Source: Miscanthus floridulus (Eukaryota; Streptophyta; Magnoliopsida; Poales; Poaceae). Taken from it: a stretch of DNA of 64,000 nucleotides. The notes beneath the pieces were generated by a model. It was not told where the DNA came from. It made no database searches and saw only the letters and a program-made list of their open reading frames with translations. Positions 1 to 12,814 of the stretch are shown here, piece after piece. Numbering within the stretch: the first letter of the stretch is position 1; each line of letters opens with the position of its first letter. The translations under genes were made by a program, and so were the position numbers. The stretch covers positions 20,432,749-20,496,748 of the forward strand of contig NC_089589.1 in assembly GCF_019320115.1 (NCBI RefSeq). Reading direction: 5' to 3'.

Positions 1-756
1 TGTCTTGTCTTGTGTATACCGGGGACCATACCCCCACGCCTGGCCTGATGTTGTGCCATGAAAGTCATGAAGCGGGTCTCCTGGTTCTCTATCATGGTGG
101 TCAGTCTGGTAGTCTGCTCCACCTATGCATTGGTCTGGCGCTCAAGTATAGCAAGGAGTGCTAGGTCCATAGACGGTGACTGTGCTAGAGTGGAACTAGA
201 ACCTCCTGGCTCATGGTCATGTGAATAGGGAGGCATCTAGGGAATCAGTTGATAATCCTCATCAGAGCTATCTGTCGGATCTTCCTGAACATCATGCTGC
301 TCAAGCTATACAAGCCTAATAGCCCTAATGGCCTCATCCTGCTCTGCAATATCTTAGCCTCTACCTCTCTGCCTGCACGACGGGACTATCTCTCAGCTGG
401 CCCCCCATGTCGAGCATCTGTAGCTACCGAAGTCATCCTATAAACTAGAAACTCTATAATCGACTCCATCAACTCACTCAAGTGGGCTCCACGGTCTAGC
501 TCCCTAGCAAGTAGGCTGTAAGACCTAATACCCTCTACTGTGGTGTCCTCCATCTCTAAAATAATAACATCGAACACATCAAATGGAGGTTGTGAAGCTA
601 GAGCACCAAGTAGCCACTGCTGAAGGTTGGTCAAGCCTTCCTTGAATCCAACTATTGACACAAAAATGTGGCAATGTGATAAACACACAGCAAGCCATAA
701 GATCTAAGTGGAACGAGACCAGAGATCTTCTTGGCTTCAACACAGAACTAGCCGAT
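1..756 (-). pseudogene. Gag-like retroelement gene, downstream fragment
   Basis: The minus strand shows degenerate coding sequence in two overlapping frames (803-579 and 688-386), with a frame change near 650. It resembles grass LTR-retrotransposon gag proteins in style (hydrophobic helices, then a charged segment), but I cannot assign a family. The upstream part of the same gene lies at 13131-14153. The two halves are in a compatible frame at the edges of the Tat element that separates them, and that element is flanked by the 5-bp repeat ccgat (752-756) / ccgac (13126-13130). The gene continues beyond the left edge. It is a broken retroelement relic. Confidence 0.45.
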
Positions 757-2142
757 TTTGAAAACCTAATGACGTGCCAGTCAATTTGACCTGCAATTGA
801 CAAGGAGAGAAAATCTTATCAGTAATTTAAGGTGGAACATGTCGGTATTGCACCAAACAGTTCCAAATATAAGACTAGAGAGCCGATTCAATGAGGCTAT
901 CGACTATCTTTAAATCAAAGATTATTGGCTAATATTAAATGATAATGATATGAATCAAAATAATCAATGCTCATGGAACATTAGAAAGCATCATCGGCTA
1001 AATGGAACATGATCAATATAAAGCGTCGAGCTGATAAGTTTGATGAAAGGAGTATAACATGCGAACAAATCGACTGTGTAATATAAATGAATCTACAAAT
1101 AGTTTTGAGTCTAATCTATTATCATTAACTGTGAGGTTCGATCAGATCGATGCAGCTATGATAATGATAATAAACTAAAGCCAAAGAATCTATAAAACCA
1201 TCTATATGTTGATAGATTCATGAAAACATGCTATATGCGTGAGAGTATAGGCAAATCGGCTAAAATAGCCGATGCAGTTATAGCAAACAAATAGAGTACA
1301 TATCTTGATCATGAACAAGACCACTAATCGATAATTTCTAGTCTAAAGTCTTACTAGTGAGGTTCGACCGGATCGATGCAGCTATGGTAGTGCCATTAGA
1401 TTAGATCTCATTAACAAGTGAGTTTATTCAAGATTGAAACATGTCTTTGGATGCATACTATGTTTGATTGGAATAGAGATAAAATAGCCGATCTAGCAAA
1501 ATTGAGCCATCAATTATAAGATTTGAAGTGTGACCAGATTAGAGGACGACCAATTAAGATGGTATGATGCCGATCTATCTCTATCTCAATTGGATAATTT
1601 TGTTATAATTAATGAAACATTAATTGTAAAAAAATCAATAACTAGTGAATCAACCAAAAACAGCAAGAAAAATCTTACTAATCTTAGCAGATTCGATAAC
1701 TAGTGTTATTGTATTAAACAACAAGTTATTTAACATAAGATCGATAGGTTGGATCTATATTATGATTGGTAAGAGATCAATCAGCTGATGCAGCCTCAAA
1801 AACTACAATACAGATCGATAACTAACTTATATTTATACCCAGAACCCAAATATGAATCCTACTCAAATACGACTCATTACAATTCGTGGAATAAAAGAAA
1901 ACTTCCTAACTTAACAATAACTTGGACCCTAATTTTCCTTATTTGTAGAGTCCGACACATCTTCCTGGAGACATTCAAGCATAGCCCATTAACACTGTCT
2001 GATGATGTCATCCATAAAATAGCCGATTCTGACATCACATCTAAATCAACTGATATCGATTCACATCTAATCGATTCCTTGATGACACAATCCTAGAGGC
2101 TTCGAGTTCCCATGTTCTTCTTCCTAAATTTTGGTGTAAACA
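757..2142 (-). repeat. LTR of the Tat element (3' LTR in element sense)
   Basis: The right-hand 310 bases (about 1835-2142) match 12815-13125 with scattered substitutions, and both copies end in gtgtaaaca. The outer edge at 757 is set by the ccgat/ccgac target duplication and by the interrupted gag-like frame resuming there. The expected terminal TG is not perfect (tttgaa). The LTR is rich in the motif agccgat/atcggct. Confidence 0.65.
1108..1386. repeat. Internal 226-bp-spaced duplication inside the LTR
   Basis: A roughly 50-bp segment ending in gtgaggttcgayc.gatcgatgcagctatg occurs at about 1108-1160 and again at about 1337-1386. The core is GATCGATGCAGCTATG. The spacing is 226 bp, so this is a partial duplication or enhancer-like repeat within the LTR. 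Confidence 0.6.
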
Positions 2143-2263
2143 CATGGCCTCCAATTTTGGGATAAAAATGATTTTATTCCAAAATTCCTTTTCATCTATT
2201 CACCGTGTTGCAACCGCTCATTCCAAAATAAACGCGTGGCTCCTGATCTCTCGGGCCGAATTC

Positions 2264-2271
2264 TATATAAT
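2264..2271 (+). promoter_or_regulatory. TATA box for the antisense PMD gene
   Basis: TATATAAT lies about 120 bp inside the LTR edge and about 180 bp upstream of the first ATG at 2446. It faces the plus-strand PMD gene, opposite to the retrotransposon's own transcription. The position and the open leader make it a plausible promoter; this is inferred. Confidence 0.5.
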
Positions 2272-2445
2272 ACCCCAACAATATCATTTCTAGCTCACTC
2301 GGCCAGCTTACTTTCCCCTTCTTTCTCGAGCAAACTTCAACAGTCAAAAATGCCACCACTAAAGCCTTAACCCTAGCAAATCCTCTGCTCTACCAAGCTG
2401 CCATTCAAGTAAACCTTCCTCAGATTTAGACCCATTTTGGCTACA

Positions 2446-5400
2446 ATGGCAACCAGCGACCACGTTCCTAAAGTATGCCTTCAAACTTCTGCCTTTCAAG
2501 TGTTAGCCACTACTCTGCACTTTCCCTTCTTCTTAAATCCATCTCAACTGGTTTCTAGGAAATGAGAAACAAAATTTTGATTCCATCAGCTGTTGTTCCT
2601 GATGCCTATTATCTTGGACCTATGGACGATTCTGATCCATCTGATTTTATCAACCATGAAACCAACCGAATCCCCTTCAAACAATCTATAATAGATTTAT
2701 CATCATGGAACACCAAAACTCCTTTTAGAAACTGGCCCAAAATGCCTAAAGGATGGAGAGATTGGTTCTCAGGGTATTAGAAAAGGAAGCTGAAGATTGG
2801 GAAATTTCTGATTTAAACCAATGCCTGACACTCTCACTATCTAGAATGGAGAGAAATAATTCACTCGTGATCTCTACATCTTATTTTTGGTCAAACACTT
2901 TGAATGCTTTTGTTTTTTGTCACGGTCCAATGACCATTACTTTGGCCGACATCTACATGTTAACCGACCTTAGAATAACAGGGTCAATGCAACCTTATGA
3001 TTTCTTAAATGCTGGATCTAAGAAATTAGCCAAAATATCAGACTGCACAGGATGGGCAAGTTACATTTTGAATCATATTGGGGATGGATCGACTGTTGAT
3101 GATAGAGAACATGTAGCTTTCTTGAATATGTGGCTGGAAAATTTCATCTTTTGTGGGTCATCCTGTGGTCCAACCTATAATCATAAATACTTGGCAGAGT
3201 GTTTAGCAACCGGTAATGAAATCCCCCTTGGAAAATATCTGATGGGATCTGCTTATCATCTAATGCACCAAGTACCTGCCCAATTGCTAAAAAATGAACC
3301 AGTGCATACCATCAGTGGCCCTTTGTGGTTGATACAATTATGGCTAAACCTGTACATGCATAAGATTGTAAGACCCAATCTTAGGAATCTGAGCTTCCCT
3401 TCTTCCAACTTTGCTGAAGATTATAAAGGAAAAGAAGGAAGAACTCAACAATGTATGAATTATGGTGAAGCTGCATTAGCCATTACAATTGTTGTTGATG
3501 TAGACCACCTTTTCAAGAAATTTTACAAAGGGTTTGATGCAAACATCTTGACTTGCCTGCCTTATGATGAAGATGAAGGCAATGAACTAGTTCTGCTAGT
3601 CAAATTTTGGTTTGAATCATGTTGCTCAGATGAAACAGCTGCTGCAATTTTTAGTTGTATTATCAATCCCTGTGTACTGCCAGCCAAATTTCGCCATGGT
3701 CGTGGCAAAATGGCTACTGGTTCTTTTCTCCCAGATAATCTCCCAACTTATGAATTCTATAATCCTTCTTTTGAGGCCCGTCAATTCGGCCTTAGTCAAC
3801 TACCTCCTCGGCTATTCTTTAGGAACATTCTAAAGCTAAGAGAATGTATCAATGAGATGATGGAAGCCTCTAGAGTTTTTCAACTGGGATCAGACCTTCC
3901 TTCTCTTTGCCTGCATGAATGGACAAGAGTCATCTTCTCCTCAAATTTGTTTGATTCCTGGTGGCAAGAATGGCACTCTCACCTCTTCTACGGTCCAATT
4001 CATCCCAACTATTTGGCCCTAGATGAAGAGTTTGTTTCTGATAGTGAGGTAACTTACTACTTTTCTTTCAGAAGGATTATCCAACAAGTTCTCCTGTCAA
4101 TTCGTCTAACAAATTCTTTGGTAGGATACTAAATTTGATCCACCAAGTGTGGACAGAAAAGGGTATCCCATAGAATATTATCCACCATGTGTAGCCTCAA
4201 GAATGGGATCAACTCCACCCACTCTAAAACAATTGATGAAAACCCCTGTTGCCCCAACAATACTCACATATCTGTCTTCAAAATGCAAGCCAACCAAAGG
4301 TGTAACTCAGAAAACCACCACTTGGAAGAGACTTTGCAGAACAAAGTCATCAGTTGCTCAGGTAAATTAACTTATCTTCCCTTTTAAAATGATATTCAAC
4401 TTCTAATTCAATTCCTTTCTTGTAGCCATCGACTATTGCATCTCAATCTGCCTTGGGTGCCAAATTGTTGTCCTAGGCATTTGAATCGGCGTCTACCAAC
4501 CTCTCATCGGCTAATCCCCCTAATGAGCCTATTACAATTGAAATAACCGATGCTTCTGACAGACCCAAAACAGCAGAAGATGTGAACCTCTCTACTTCAC
4601 CTCCTGATGCTACCAAGGTATCTCCTCAAGCCTTTTAATCTTATGTAACCCTCACTCTTCTCTGATCATTCTCCTTTATCATACACCACCTGAGAAAACA
4701 TCTGTACAAAGAGCACAGGTCTAACAATCCAACGGTTGAAGATGATCCTATTGATGCTGATACCTAAACTGTTGATTCTCCAACTCAGCAAATAGTCAAT
4801 AGTAAGAAATTCATATGCTCATTCTTGTCCAGAGCCAATTCAACCAAATGTTGAAAAAGATGTTGTCACTTCATCGGTTGTTCCTTCTCCTCAACTAGTC
4901 TCTTCCAGAAAGGTACTATGTTCCCCTCACCATTCATCTCATTATCAACCCATTTGCCATTTTTAATAAGATTCCTTTTGTTCACATGTAGGCACTTAAT
5001 TCTCTAGCACCGAGCTACTCCTTCAACTTTGAAGAATACATAGATGAAAGTGAGATTAGCTCATCAACCTTTTCTTCCCAAGAGACTTTATCAGATGAGA
5101 CCAAAAATCGACTAAAAGACATGCTACCAATGCTCGAGGGAAATATAGCCAATTAGGTCCAGGATGCAGACCCAATGAGAAGAATCTTCTTGGCCATTAA
5201 GGATAATTTGACCCCAAATCTTGTTGAGGCCTTGATACCTATATCCAATATCGAAGACCAAGCTCCCAAGGTGAAAAAGACTCAAAGAAATTTGATTAAC
5301 CGTGAAGCTTTGATGGCCAAAAAGAACTCTAACAAATAGGAAGCCAAAGAATTAGCAAAACTGATTGACAATTTGAAGAATTCTTCTTCCAAAATTGAAC

Positions 5401-6497
5401 CAGAACTAAATCAGCTGAGAGTTAGGCATGCTGAGCTTGAAAATGAACTGGAAAGTGAGAAAGCCACTAGCGAACGTCATGAGTCCAACTTGACTCAGAT
5501 CCCCAATGTTATCAAACAGAAGAAGCAAGAAATGCTGACCAAGGCCAAAGAAGGCAAAGCTATTCTCTCATGTCCTTCTACCTTCAAGAACACTATAGTG
5601 GTTTCCTCTTCTCCTCCTCTCAAAATCTAAACCAGCACCCATGGCCAGCGAAAATAACCATGGCAAGCGTGCAGCGGAGGAGACCCCAAAGGAGGAGATG
5701 CCAATGAACCAGCACCTCCGCTGCATGAGGTAAAACCAAACACCCTCTGCTCATGGCAATGAATCATCCTCTAACTTGTCAATAGATTTGTCTTGAATAA
5801 TAGACTCCCTTCCTCCTCACAGGGCCAGCGAGCCCTCAAATGCTGCGCTTGCTACCGCCCCCATGCCAGACTCATCGTTGGACTCCTCCGATGCGTACAC
5901 CTGCGATGACGCCCGACGCTTCCTCTGGGAGTGGAGGGCTACCAAGGACCATTATTCTAAGGCAACTCAGGAAAACGGTTAGCTTGAGATCTATCTCGAG
6001 GCTTCCCAGGTTGCCCTCCTTGCCGTAGAGGAGGAAACCAATGTCACTCGAGTGAGGTTGGCCGAGTCTGATGCCATGGTGGTGGGTAAGCTTAGTTCTA
6101 AGAAAACTCTCATTCTTATCTTGACTGCCCTTTCTTGACAATATTGTTGCCTCTTTGATTGCTAGCCCTAATGGTACAGTTGGAAAACCTCCAACTGGCG
6201 GTGAATGCAGATACGACAGCCATCAACGCCCAGGGCCCTCTGCTCATCAACCATCTGCATGACATCCTAGCACATGCCCAGGAGATTGCCCTCCATGGCA
6301 TTCATCGAGGCGCAGCGGTGGCTCTAGCCACGGCGCTAGTCCAGACCGGGCACGACCTCTGCACCATGGATTTGGGCTTCCTAATGGCTGATGATCCCAA
6401 CATGCACAAGGAGCTAATTAAGGACTTCGACGATGCCACGACGGCCATTGTAGATTTCACACCAGCCCAAGATGTTGTGAACAAGGTGTTCGATTAG
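2446..6497 (+). pseudogene. Antisense multi-exon gene with plant mobile domain (PMD, aminotransferase-like)
   Basis: Likely exons are 2446-2472 (ATG start), 2559-4361, 4426-4617, 4992-5630, 5823-6085 and 6166-6497. Most are bounded by GT..AG with matching phase; the parts at 4690-4915 and 5641-5735 are unresolved. The first ~480 residues match the PMD family (Pfam PF10536) found in MAIL1/MAIN proteins and plant transposons: a GW.DW..RVL start, WS..T.AF.F..GPMT.TL.D...LT, and an aromatic-rich C-terminal end. Downstream exons are acidic and then coiled-coil (about 5340-5560), ending in a helical alanine-rich domain. Breaks: a one-base frameshift near 2771, another frame change between about 4070 and 4150, and TAG stops at 4474, 5154 and 5337 where glutamine would fit. 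Inside Tat elements such antisense genes are known as extra ORFs of unknown function. Confidence 0.72.
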
Positions 6498-6523
6498 TTT
6501 GTATTAGGAGTGAATGACGAATG

Positions 6524-6529
6524 AATAAA
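6524..6529 (+). terminator. Poly(A) signal of the antisense PMD gene
   Basis: AATAAA followed by GTTTTTGCC lies 27 bases after the stop codon at 6497. The antisense gene of the second Tat element ends with a near-identical AATAAAGTTT at 25415. Confidence 0.6.
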
Positions 6530-6714
6530 GTTTTTGCCTTTTCCTTATGAATTCATCTATGAAAACTACCATAATATGAATCATGATTGTCCTTGTGTGT
6601 TTTTGCTCTATAGGCGATACATATCGTATCGGCTTTTACCCCTTCGGTTTATTTTTTAAACTAAAGGCCCTCCTAGTACCGGCTATTAGAGCCGATGACT
6701 AAACAAATCGGCTA

Positions 6715-7513
6715 TCAAGTATTAATCCAAACGCTAGGATAATATTTCTTTAGAATTTTTCCATTGATTGCTCTATCAAACTCCTCTTCCCCCTCTAGCA
6801 TTCCCAAAATATAAGCATTGCCACGCGCACAACGTTTAATCCGATAAGGACCTTCCCAGTTAGGCGACCATTTGCTAAACCTGCTATCTTTAGACCCAAT
6901 CAACAATTTACTTTCCAAACTAACTCTCCTTCACAAAACTATTTGTTCTTGACCTTTTTATTATAATGCCTTGCAACCCATAATTTATTGGCCTCAATAT
7001 TTTCAAGAGCGCGCAACTGATGACAACTTAAGTCCTCCAAATCATCCATCATAAGGTTTTTATAGACTTCAGCTGTCAAATCATTTTGCAATGTAACACG
7101 TCTTGATCCAGTCTGAATCTCCCAAGGAAGAACTGCATTATGCCCATATACTAACTCATAAGGTGATGATTTAATCGATCCATGGCAAGCCATCCTATAT
7201 GCCCACAATGCTTCATTAAGTGTCAGGTACCATTTCCTTGGTTGCTCTTCAATTTTCTTCTTAATCAACTTAATCAAAATTTGATTTGATGCCTCTACCT
7301 GGATATTAGCTTGAGCGTAATAAGGAGAAGAATTTAGTAATTTAATTCCCATACTAGCAGCAAAATCTCTAAATTCTTCTTATGTGAACATTGTCCCATG
7401 ATCAGTAGTAATGGTTTGAGGAATCCCAAAACGATAAACAATATGCTGCCTAACAAAATCAACCATATTCTTTGAAGTTATAGTTTTTAAAGGAATCGCC
7501 TAAACCCACTTAG
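6715..7513 (-). pseudogene. Tat integrase, C-terminal half
   Basis: Minus-strand frames 7352-6939 and 6918-6715 hold the end of the integrase catalytic core (SPYYAQANIQVEASN, the position of the catalytic Glu motif; relatives have HP.(S/T)NG.VE) and the C-terminal domain (W.PNWEGPY... then KKYYP). The WEGPY/KKYYP ending without a chromodomain fits the Tat lineage. The frame is broken near 6930 and by TAG/TAA stops, including one close to the solo LTR junction. The upstream half of the integrase lies at 10794-11500. Confidence 0.75.
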
Positions 7514-10500
7514 TGTAGCACCCGGTTTTAAGAATAAAACCAGATACACACCATATGTGAGCCCAGAAAGTCAAATCTCATATATAGCTACAAATAAGGG
7601 TAATATCATAAGACAATGCTTATTACATAGCGTATTAGTATAAAGAATACAACATCAGAGTATAGACAATGGAAAGACAATTCTAATCCTCAGGTGAAGA
7701 CTCCACTTCCATAGGGACAACTGACTGGTTGATCACAAGCCTAATTCCTCCAAACTCTAGCAATCTGGTACCCATCCGGGATTTTTCTAAAGATTTAAAA
7801 AGTAAAGCAAGCGTAAGTATATGTCGTACTCAACAAATATAACATGGGGTTCATGAGGCTCAAAAGGCTAACACTGGTTCAACTACGAGTAGCTTTTAAT
7901 TGTCATAATTTTAGCATAGGAGTAGCAACAAGTTTATCACAAGCCCATATAAACACACGATCAGGTAAACATGAATAATGAATAGCATAAATAGTAATCA
8001 TTAGTTAGCATCTTCATCAATAGTATCATCATCTATTCCGTAAGGGTTCCAAGGCCACTCGTGACCGTGAGCACCCCTGATATACCAGTTTTACACTCTG
8101 TAAAGGTTGTACACTTTCACTTTGAGTCATGATTTATCCTTTCGCCCGAGGCGGCCAACCTCTTGACCCACTACCAAGGAAGGTCGGTAGGGTTTACTAT
8201 GAAGCCTTTCTAAGGTTCGTCTAACAAGTTAGGACCGCTAGATTCACTCGACAAATAGATATAGGAACCCCCCTATCGAAAGGCACAATTCCATCATGGC
8301 TATAAACATAAGAGTAGTGGCTTTCCTATACCTGATTTGGCAAGCCATTCTTATACCATAAAGGTAACTTCTAACAAGCTAGAAAAGGTCCTCATACTAA
8401 GCTAAAGCTAGAGCTATGTAGCCCTCATAGTTGTACTGTAAGTCTTAGATGATCACTTACAGATAAGTCCTTAGGGACAGGAATCTAGAGCACCATAAAA
8501 TAGCCCAATGCTCTAGCCCCCTTGTTCCATATTGCTAAAAATCATCTTTTAATGTTTGTTGCATATTCCATTAGTCAAATTGCAAGATCATGGTTGTAGT
8601 TGAGCACTAGCATCATACTACCCAATGCAATAACCCATAGGAATCCAGGATATCAAATAGTTAGGAAAATTACTACGGTTGCCAAGGTAGACACATGCAT
8701 ATGATTAAAATAATATTAAGGTGAATAGGACAACAAGGAAGATCTCATGCTATACTTACCTTAAACTCAGATCCTTCTTCTATTGAATTGTAACCTCCAA
8801 AGGACTTCTTCTGGATCACCAACTTATTTTATATCACCAACGCAAAGCTAACCGACTAGACATGATCATAAAGCACCACACAAGCATCCATGCAATCATA
8901 CATGAAGCAAACAATAGATCTAAATTAGAACAACACATCAAACATAAAATCAAGATGAAAAGTTTGTAAAACAAATCTACATCTCGCTATGAACACATAG
9001 ACACAAAGAGCACTCTAATCGGAGCTATAACGAAGAAGTTATGAATTAAACAAGATTTCCTTTAATAAAATAACAGATTAAATCTAACCTTAAATTTCAA
9101 AAGTTGAAAATATATTTAACAGTAGATTGAACATGTAGATTACTCCATTACAAATCTAACACAACTTGAACAGATCAAATCGAAGTTAAAACAGAGAAAC
9201 TACACATAAAATAAGATCAATGGAAATTCTGTAAATATTTTGAAATCAATTCCATATTAAAAATAATTAAAAACCGAATTAAAATAGTCCTATGGACCGA
9301 CCGTCATTTTTGGAAAAGTCTAGGAGTCAAAACAGATAAACCAGGGGCATATTTTTAATTACTTTTGAACTACTGAGGACAGCAGGTTGATTTCTAGAAA
9401 AGCTGGGGTCTCTAGCAAAATGTCCGCCTAGTCAGCGCGGTCGCTGGCGTGGTGCACACGTGGTGACAGGTGGCGGTCTCTGATTGGCTGGTCTATGGTG
9501 AACCACTGACGTGGTCTACTGATGTGGATGGTGTGCTTGGTCCATACTGTGTTGTGCACTGGAGACGAACCGGTACGTAGTGATCTAATCCGAGCCGTCG
9601 ATGGAGAGATGGACGACCGTGGGCATACGGGGGGAGATGGTCGCCGGGGCAGTGCTCTAGCATGGCAGCGCGCCATGGTCGACGGCGAGGGAGTCACCGG
9701 CGACACTCGGGTTTCCAAACTAGACATCCAAAAGCCACGAGAAAAACACGAGATGACGGCGGAGGCTACTACGAACTCATCTGTGAGGTCGACGAAGGAG
9801 TTAAGGCACTAGAGACGGTGGTGACGATGATGGGGCGGCTCAAAAACTACGGTGGTACTCCAGCGAGCTTGAAAGAGAGAGAGAGAGGAAGGGCATGGAC
9901 TGCACGGGCGTCTTGCTTACCGTCGTGCGCAGCTTTGGGAAGAGCTCTGGTCAACGATTAAATGGCGGTGAAGCTGGTCAGCGATGGCGGATGACGGCTA
10001 GGGTTGCGGCACATGGCGAGCTCGGGTGGAGGCGGCGGCTCGTGATAGGGATGGATGGGGGCAATGCGACATAGGGGCTCCGGCTTATAAGGGGGCTATG
10101 GCGTGGGGCGCACGCCAAATCACGAGGAACAGGGTGGCAATGGACTCCTACGCGGCGGCGGTGCAGAGTCCGGTGCAAGGACGAGCGTGAGGTAAGGGGA
10201 GGGACTAACAAGGCGGGGCTGGGCTGATAGAGAGATAGAGCGTGGAGACAGGGGCAGGGACTCGGTTGCTGGGCCAGTGCACGTGGTGAGAGGGAGTGCA
10301 GCGCAGGCCTCAGTGGGCCATCCCAAGGAGAGAGTGCGGGGGGGGGGGGGGGCGAAGAAGCAGGCCGCTACTAGGCTACGGGGAGAGGAAGGGAGGAGGA
10401 GAGAGGTTTTCCATTTTTCTATTTCAAAACCAATTTCAAATATAAACCAAATCGAATTTGAATATGGTTTAAAGTGCACTTTTTAATTCAAATAAAAATG

Positions 10501-10793
10501 AGAAATTTTGGTAAGTTTTCCAAAAATAAATTTTACAAATTTTAAATTCTTTTATTTCAAAGCCATTTTCAAATTCATTTTCAAAAACATTTTAAATAAA
10601 TTTTAATTTGGATCGAACCACTCATCACAATAAACAAAATGCAATGGCATGTATGCACAAAAATGTTGCTAAATTCCTATGATAAATTTTAATTTAATGA
10701 AAATTATTATTTCCTATGTTTTTATGAGCACAAAAATACCAAATTAAATCTTTTTAAACCTATTTCAAAAAGTGCAATTTTTAGGGTGTTACA
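7514..10793 (-). mobile_element. Solo LTR, Tekay/Del-like Ty3/gypsy
   Basis: This 3280-bp insertion begins TGTAGCACCC and ends GGGTGTTACA. It is flanked by cttag (7509-7513) and cttat (10794-10798), a 5-bp target duplication with one mismatch. Read on the minus strand it starts TGTAACACCC followed by AT-rich sequence, like the long LTRs of grass Tekay/RIRE3-type chromoviruses. The GC-rich stretch at 9420-10400, which contains a 12-base poly-G near 10341, gives overlapping open frames on both strands. None shows a domain, so I treat them as non-coding. There is no internal region, hence a solo LTR. Confidence 0.7.
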
Positions 10794-11500
10794 CTTATTA
10801 AAATAATCTGTTGCTACCAATACAAATTTATGCCCCTACTTGAAGGTGAAAAAATCTGGCCAATTAAATCAATTCCCTAGCCTCAGAATGACCATGACTT
10901 AATTATTGGGTTCATAGCTGATGCTGGCGATTTCTAAACATTACCAAAGCGTAGACAATCCTGACACCCCTTGTAATATTCAAAATAATCTGCTAATACT
11001 GTTGGTCAGAAATACCCAGACCTACAAATAATCCATTTCATTTTATAAGTCGATTGATGAGCTCTGCAAATTCCTTCATGTACTTCTCCCATCAATACTC
11101 TTCTTCTTCTTGACTTAAACATTTAAGCAAAACTTCATCGACTGTTTTGTAATACAACTGATCATCCAGCAAAACATACTTAGTCAATTTATATCTCAAT
11201 TTTCTAGTAACCTTCTGTGATGGATTCTTAAGGTAATCGACTATTTCAACTCTCCAATCATTAGCCAAGGTCTCACTACTTAAGATTTCTTAGAACACTC
11301 GATAGCCTGACATATTCTGAGCTAACTGATTGGCCTCTTGATTCTGTGCTCTTGAAATATGCTTAAGAGAAGTAAGAGGAAACCCCTCAAGTAACTTTTG
11401 ACATTCATCATGGTATCCTTTTAGAATATCATCTTTACATTCATACAGGTCGATCAACTGATTAATAACTAACTGTGAATCTCCAAATATTTTAATTGAC
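10794..11500 (-). pseudogene. Tat integrase, N-terminal half
   Basis: The minus strand contains broken integrase sequence. The zinc-binding region (CxxC before a short RFGN-like segment) reads near 10950-11010, and the start of the catalytic core with the ATDYF segment is at about 10800-10830, immediately before the solo LTR. The core continues in a compatible frame on the far side of the solo LTR at 7513. Several stops show it is dead. Confidence 0.6.
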
Positions 11501-11906
11501 CCGGCCTTTACTTCCTAAAGAAGTTGAAGTCCCTTAAGAATAGCTTCATATTCTGCTTGACTATTGGTGGTCATTGGTTTGGTTTGAAAGGCAAACTCAA
11601 AACTTGCCCCCCCTGAGGCAAAATAATAACAATACTAATACCACCACCTTGCTTGCATGATGATCCATCAAAGAACAATGTCCAAGGCATAGGTTCCACA
11701 TAGCCGATGTTTGGTTTATGATGTTGAGTAATAAAATCAGCCATCACTTGCACTTTGTCTGCTTTAGCCGATTCATACCTCAAATCAAATTATGATAATG
11801 CAAGAATCTACTTTCCCATTCTCCCATTTAATATCGGCATTGACAACATGTGTTTGATCACATCGGCTTTAGACACAACTGTACACTCAGCCAATAATAA
11901 ATAATG
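11501..11906 (-). pseudogene. Second (archaeal-type) RNase H of the Tat element
   Basis: The open stretch 11783-11571 carries W.LFFDGSS..GGG.SIVII.PQG, the start of the extra RNase H acquired by Tat elements (first catalytic Asp in FDGS). The rest, toward 11500, is interrupted by stops. This domain separates Tat from other gypsy lineages. Confidence 0.7.
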
Positions 11907-12718
11907 TCACAATTTAGTGCAAGAGAAATATAAGCATAAGTATAACTTTTCAATAGGCGAATATCTTATTTCTAGATCCAAAAGTCTTCTACTTAAATAG
12001 AAAACAACCCATTCCATTCCTTCAAACTCTTGAATCAAGGCCGACCTAATTGTTTGGCTATCGGCCGACACGTACAACTTAAAAGGCTTACCTTGCTGAG
12101 GAGGAATCAACACAGGTGGAGATTTCATATACTCTTTTATCTCCTCAAACGTTTTTTGTTGTACGTCACCCCATTTAAATTCTTGATCATTTTTCAACTT
12201 CAACAAAGGAGAAAACATCATAATCCTTTCTGACATATTTGAAATAAACCTTCTGATGTAATTAATCTTACCAAGCAGAGATTGTAATTCTGTTTTATTA
12301 GTTGGAGATACTGCCTCATCAACTGCTTTCATACTTTTTCGACCAATCTCAATTCCTCTATCATGGACCATAAAACCTAAAAATTGTTAGCTGACACTCT
12401 AAAAGCACACTTATTAAGATTCAACTTTAAACCATGTTTTCTTGTGCACTCCAAAGTCTCTTGCAGATTAGCCAGATGTTCTTTGCACCCTTTGGATTTC
12501 ACCACCACATCATCAATATAGATTTCAACAATCTTGCTGATCAACCTATGGAAAATATAATTCATTGCCCTCGGATAAGTTGCACCAGCAAGCTTCAATC
12601 CAAAAGTCATCATAACCAATTCAAATAAGCCGATTGCGCCAGGGCACCTAAAGGCTATTTTGGCTATGTCTTCTTCAGCCATAAAAATTTGATTATAAGG
12701 CCTATTTACAGAAGAACT
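11907..12718 (-). pseudogene. Tat reverse transcriptase (3' part) and RNase H
   Basis: The frame 12682-12377 has NQIFMAEED...FRCPGA..LFE...FGLK.AGATY followed by the catalytic YIDD (Asp codons 12509-12514) and VVKS. The next frame (12371-11907) has the RT connection and RNase H (FKWG...F...K.Y, then YVSADSQTIRSALIQE). A frameshift or stop separates them at about 12375. RT upstream of the NQIF motif is absent because sequence from the LTR joins directly at about 12719, so the enzyme is truncated. Confidence 0.8.
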
Positions 12719-12814
12719 CGTCGAGATCTACAATACTCCTACTCCTAATGCGATGGTGAAAGCCGGAAAGATTGTATTGATTGAGTGTTCGTTTTTTACA
12801 ATAACCAGGGTCTA

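Noticed and set aside
4049..4071. GT..AG pair that could be an intron in the PMD gene
   Set aside because: Only 23 nt, far below the size plants splice; more likely the frame change there reflects decay or a longer intron I could not define.
9428..10486. Several overlapping open frames on both strands
   Set aside because: High GC and a poly-G run inside a solo LTR; no domain, and frames overlap each other in all directions.
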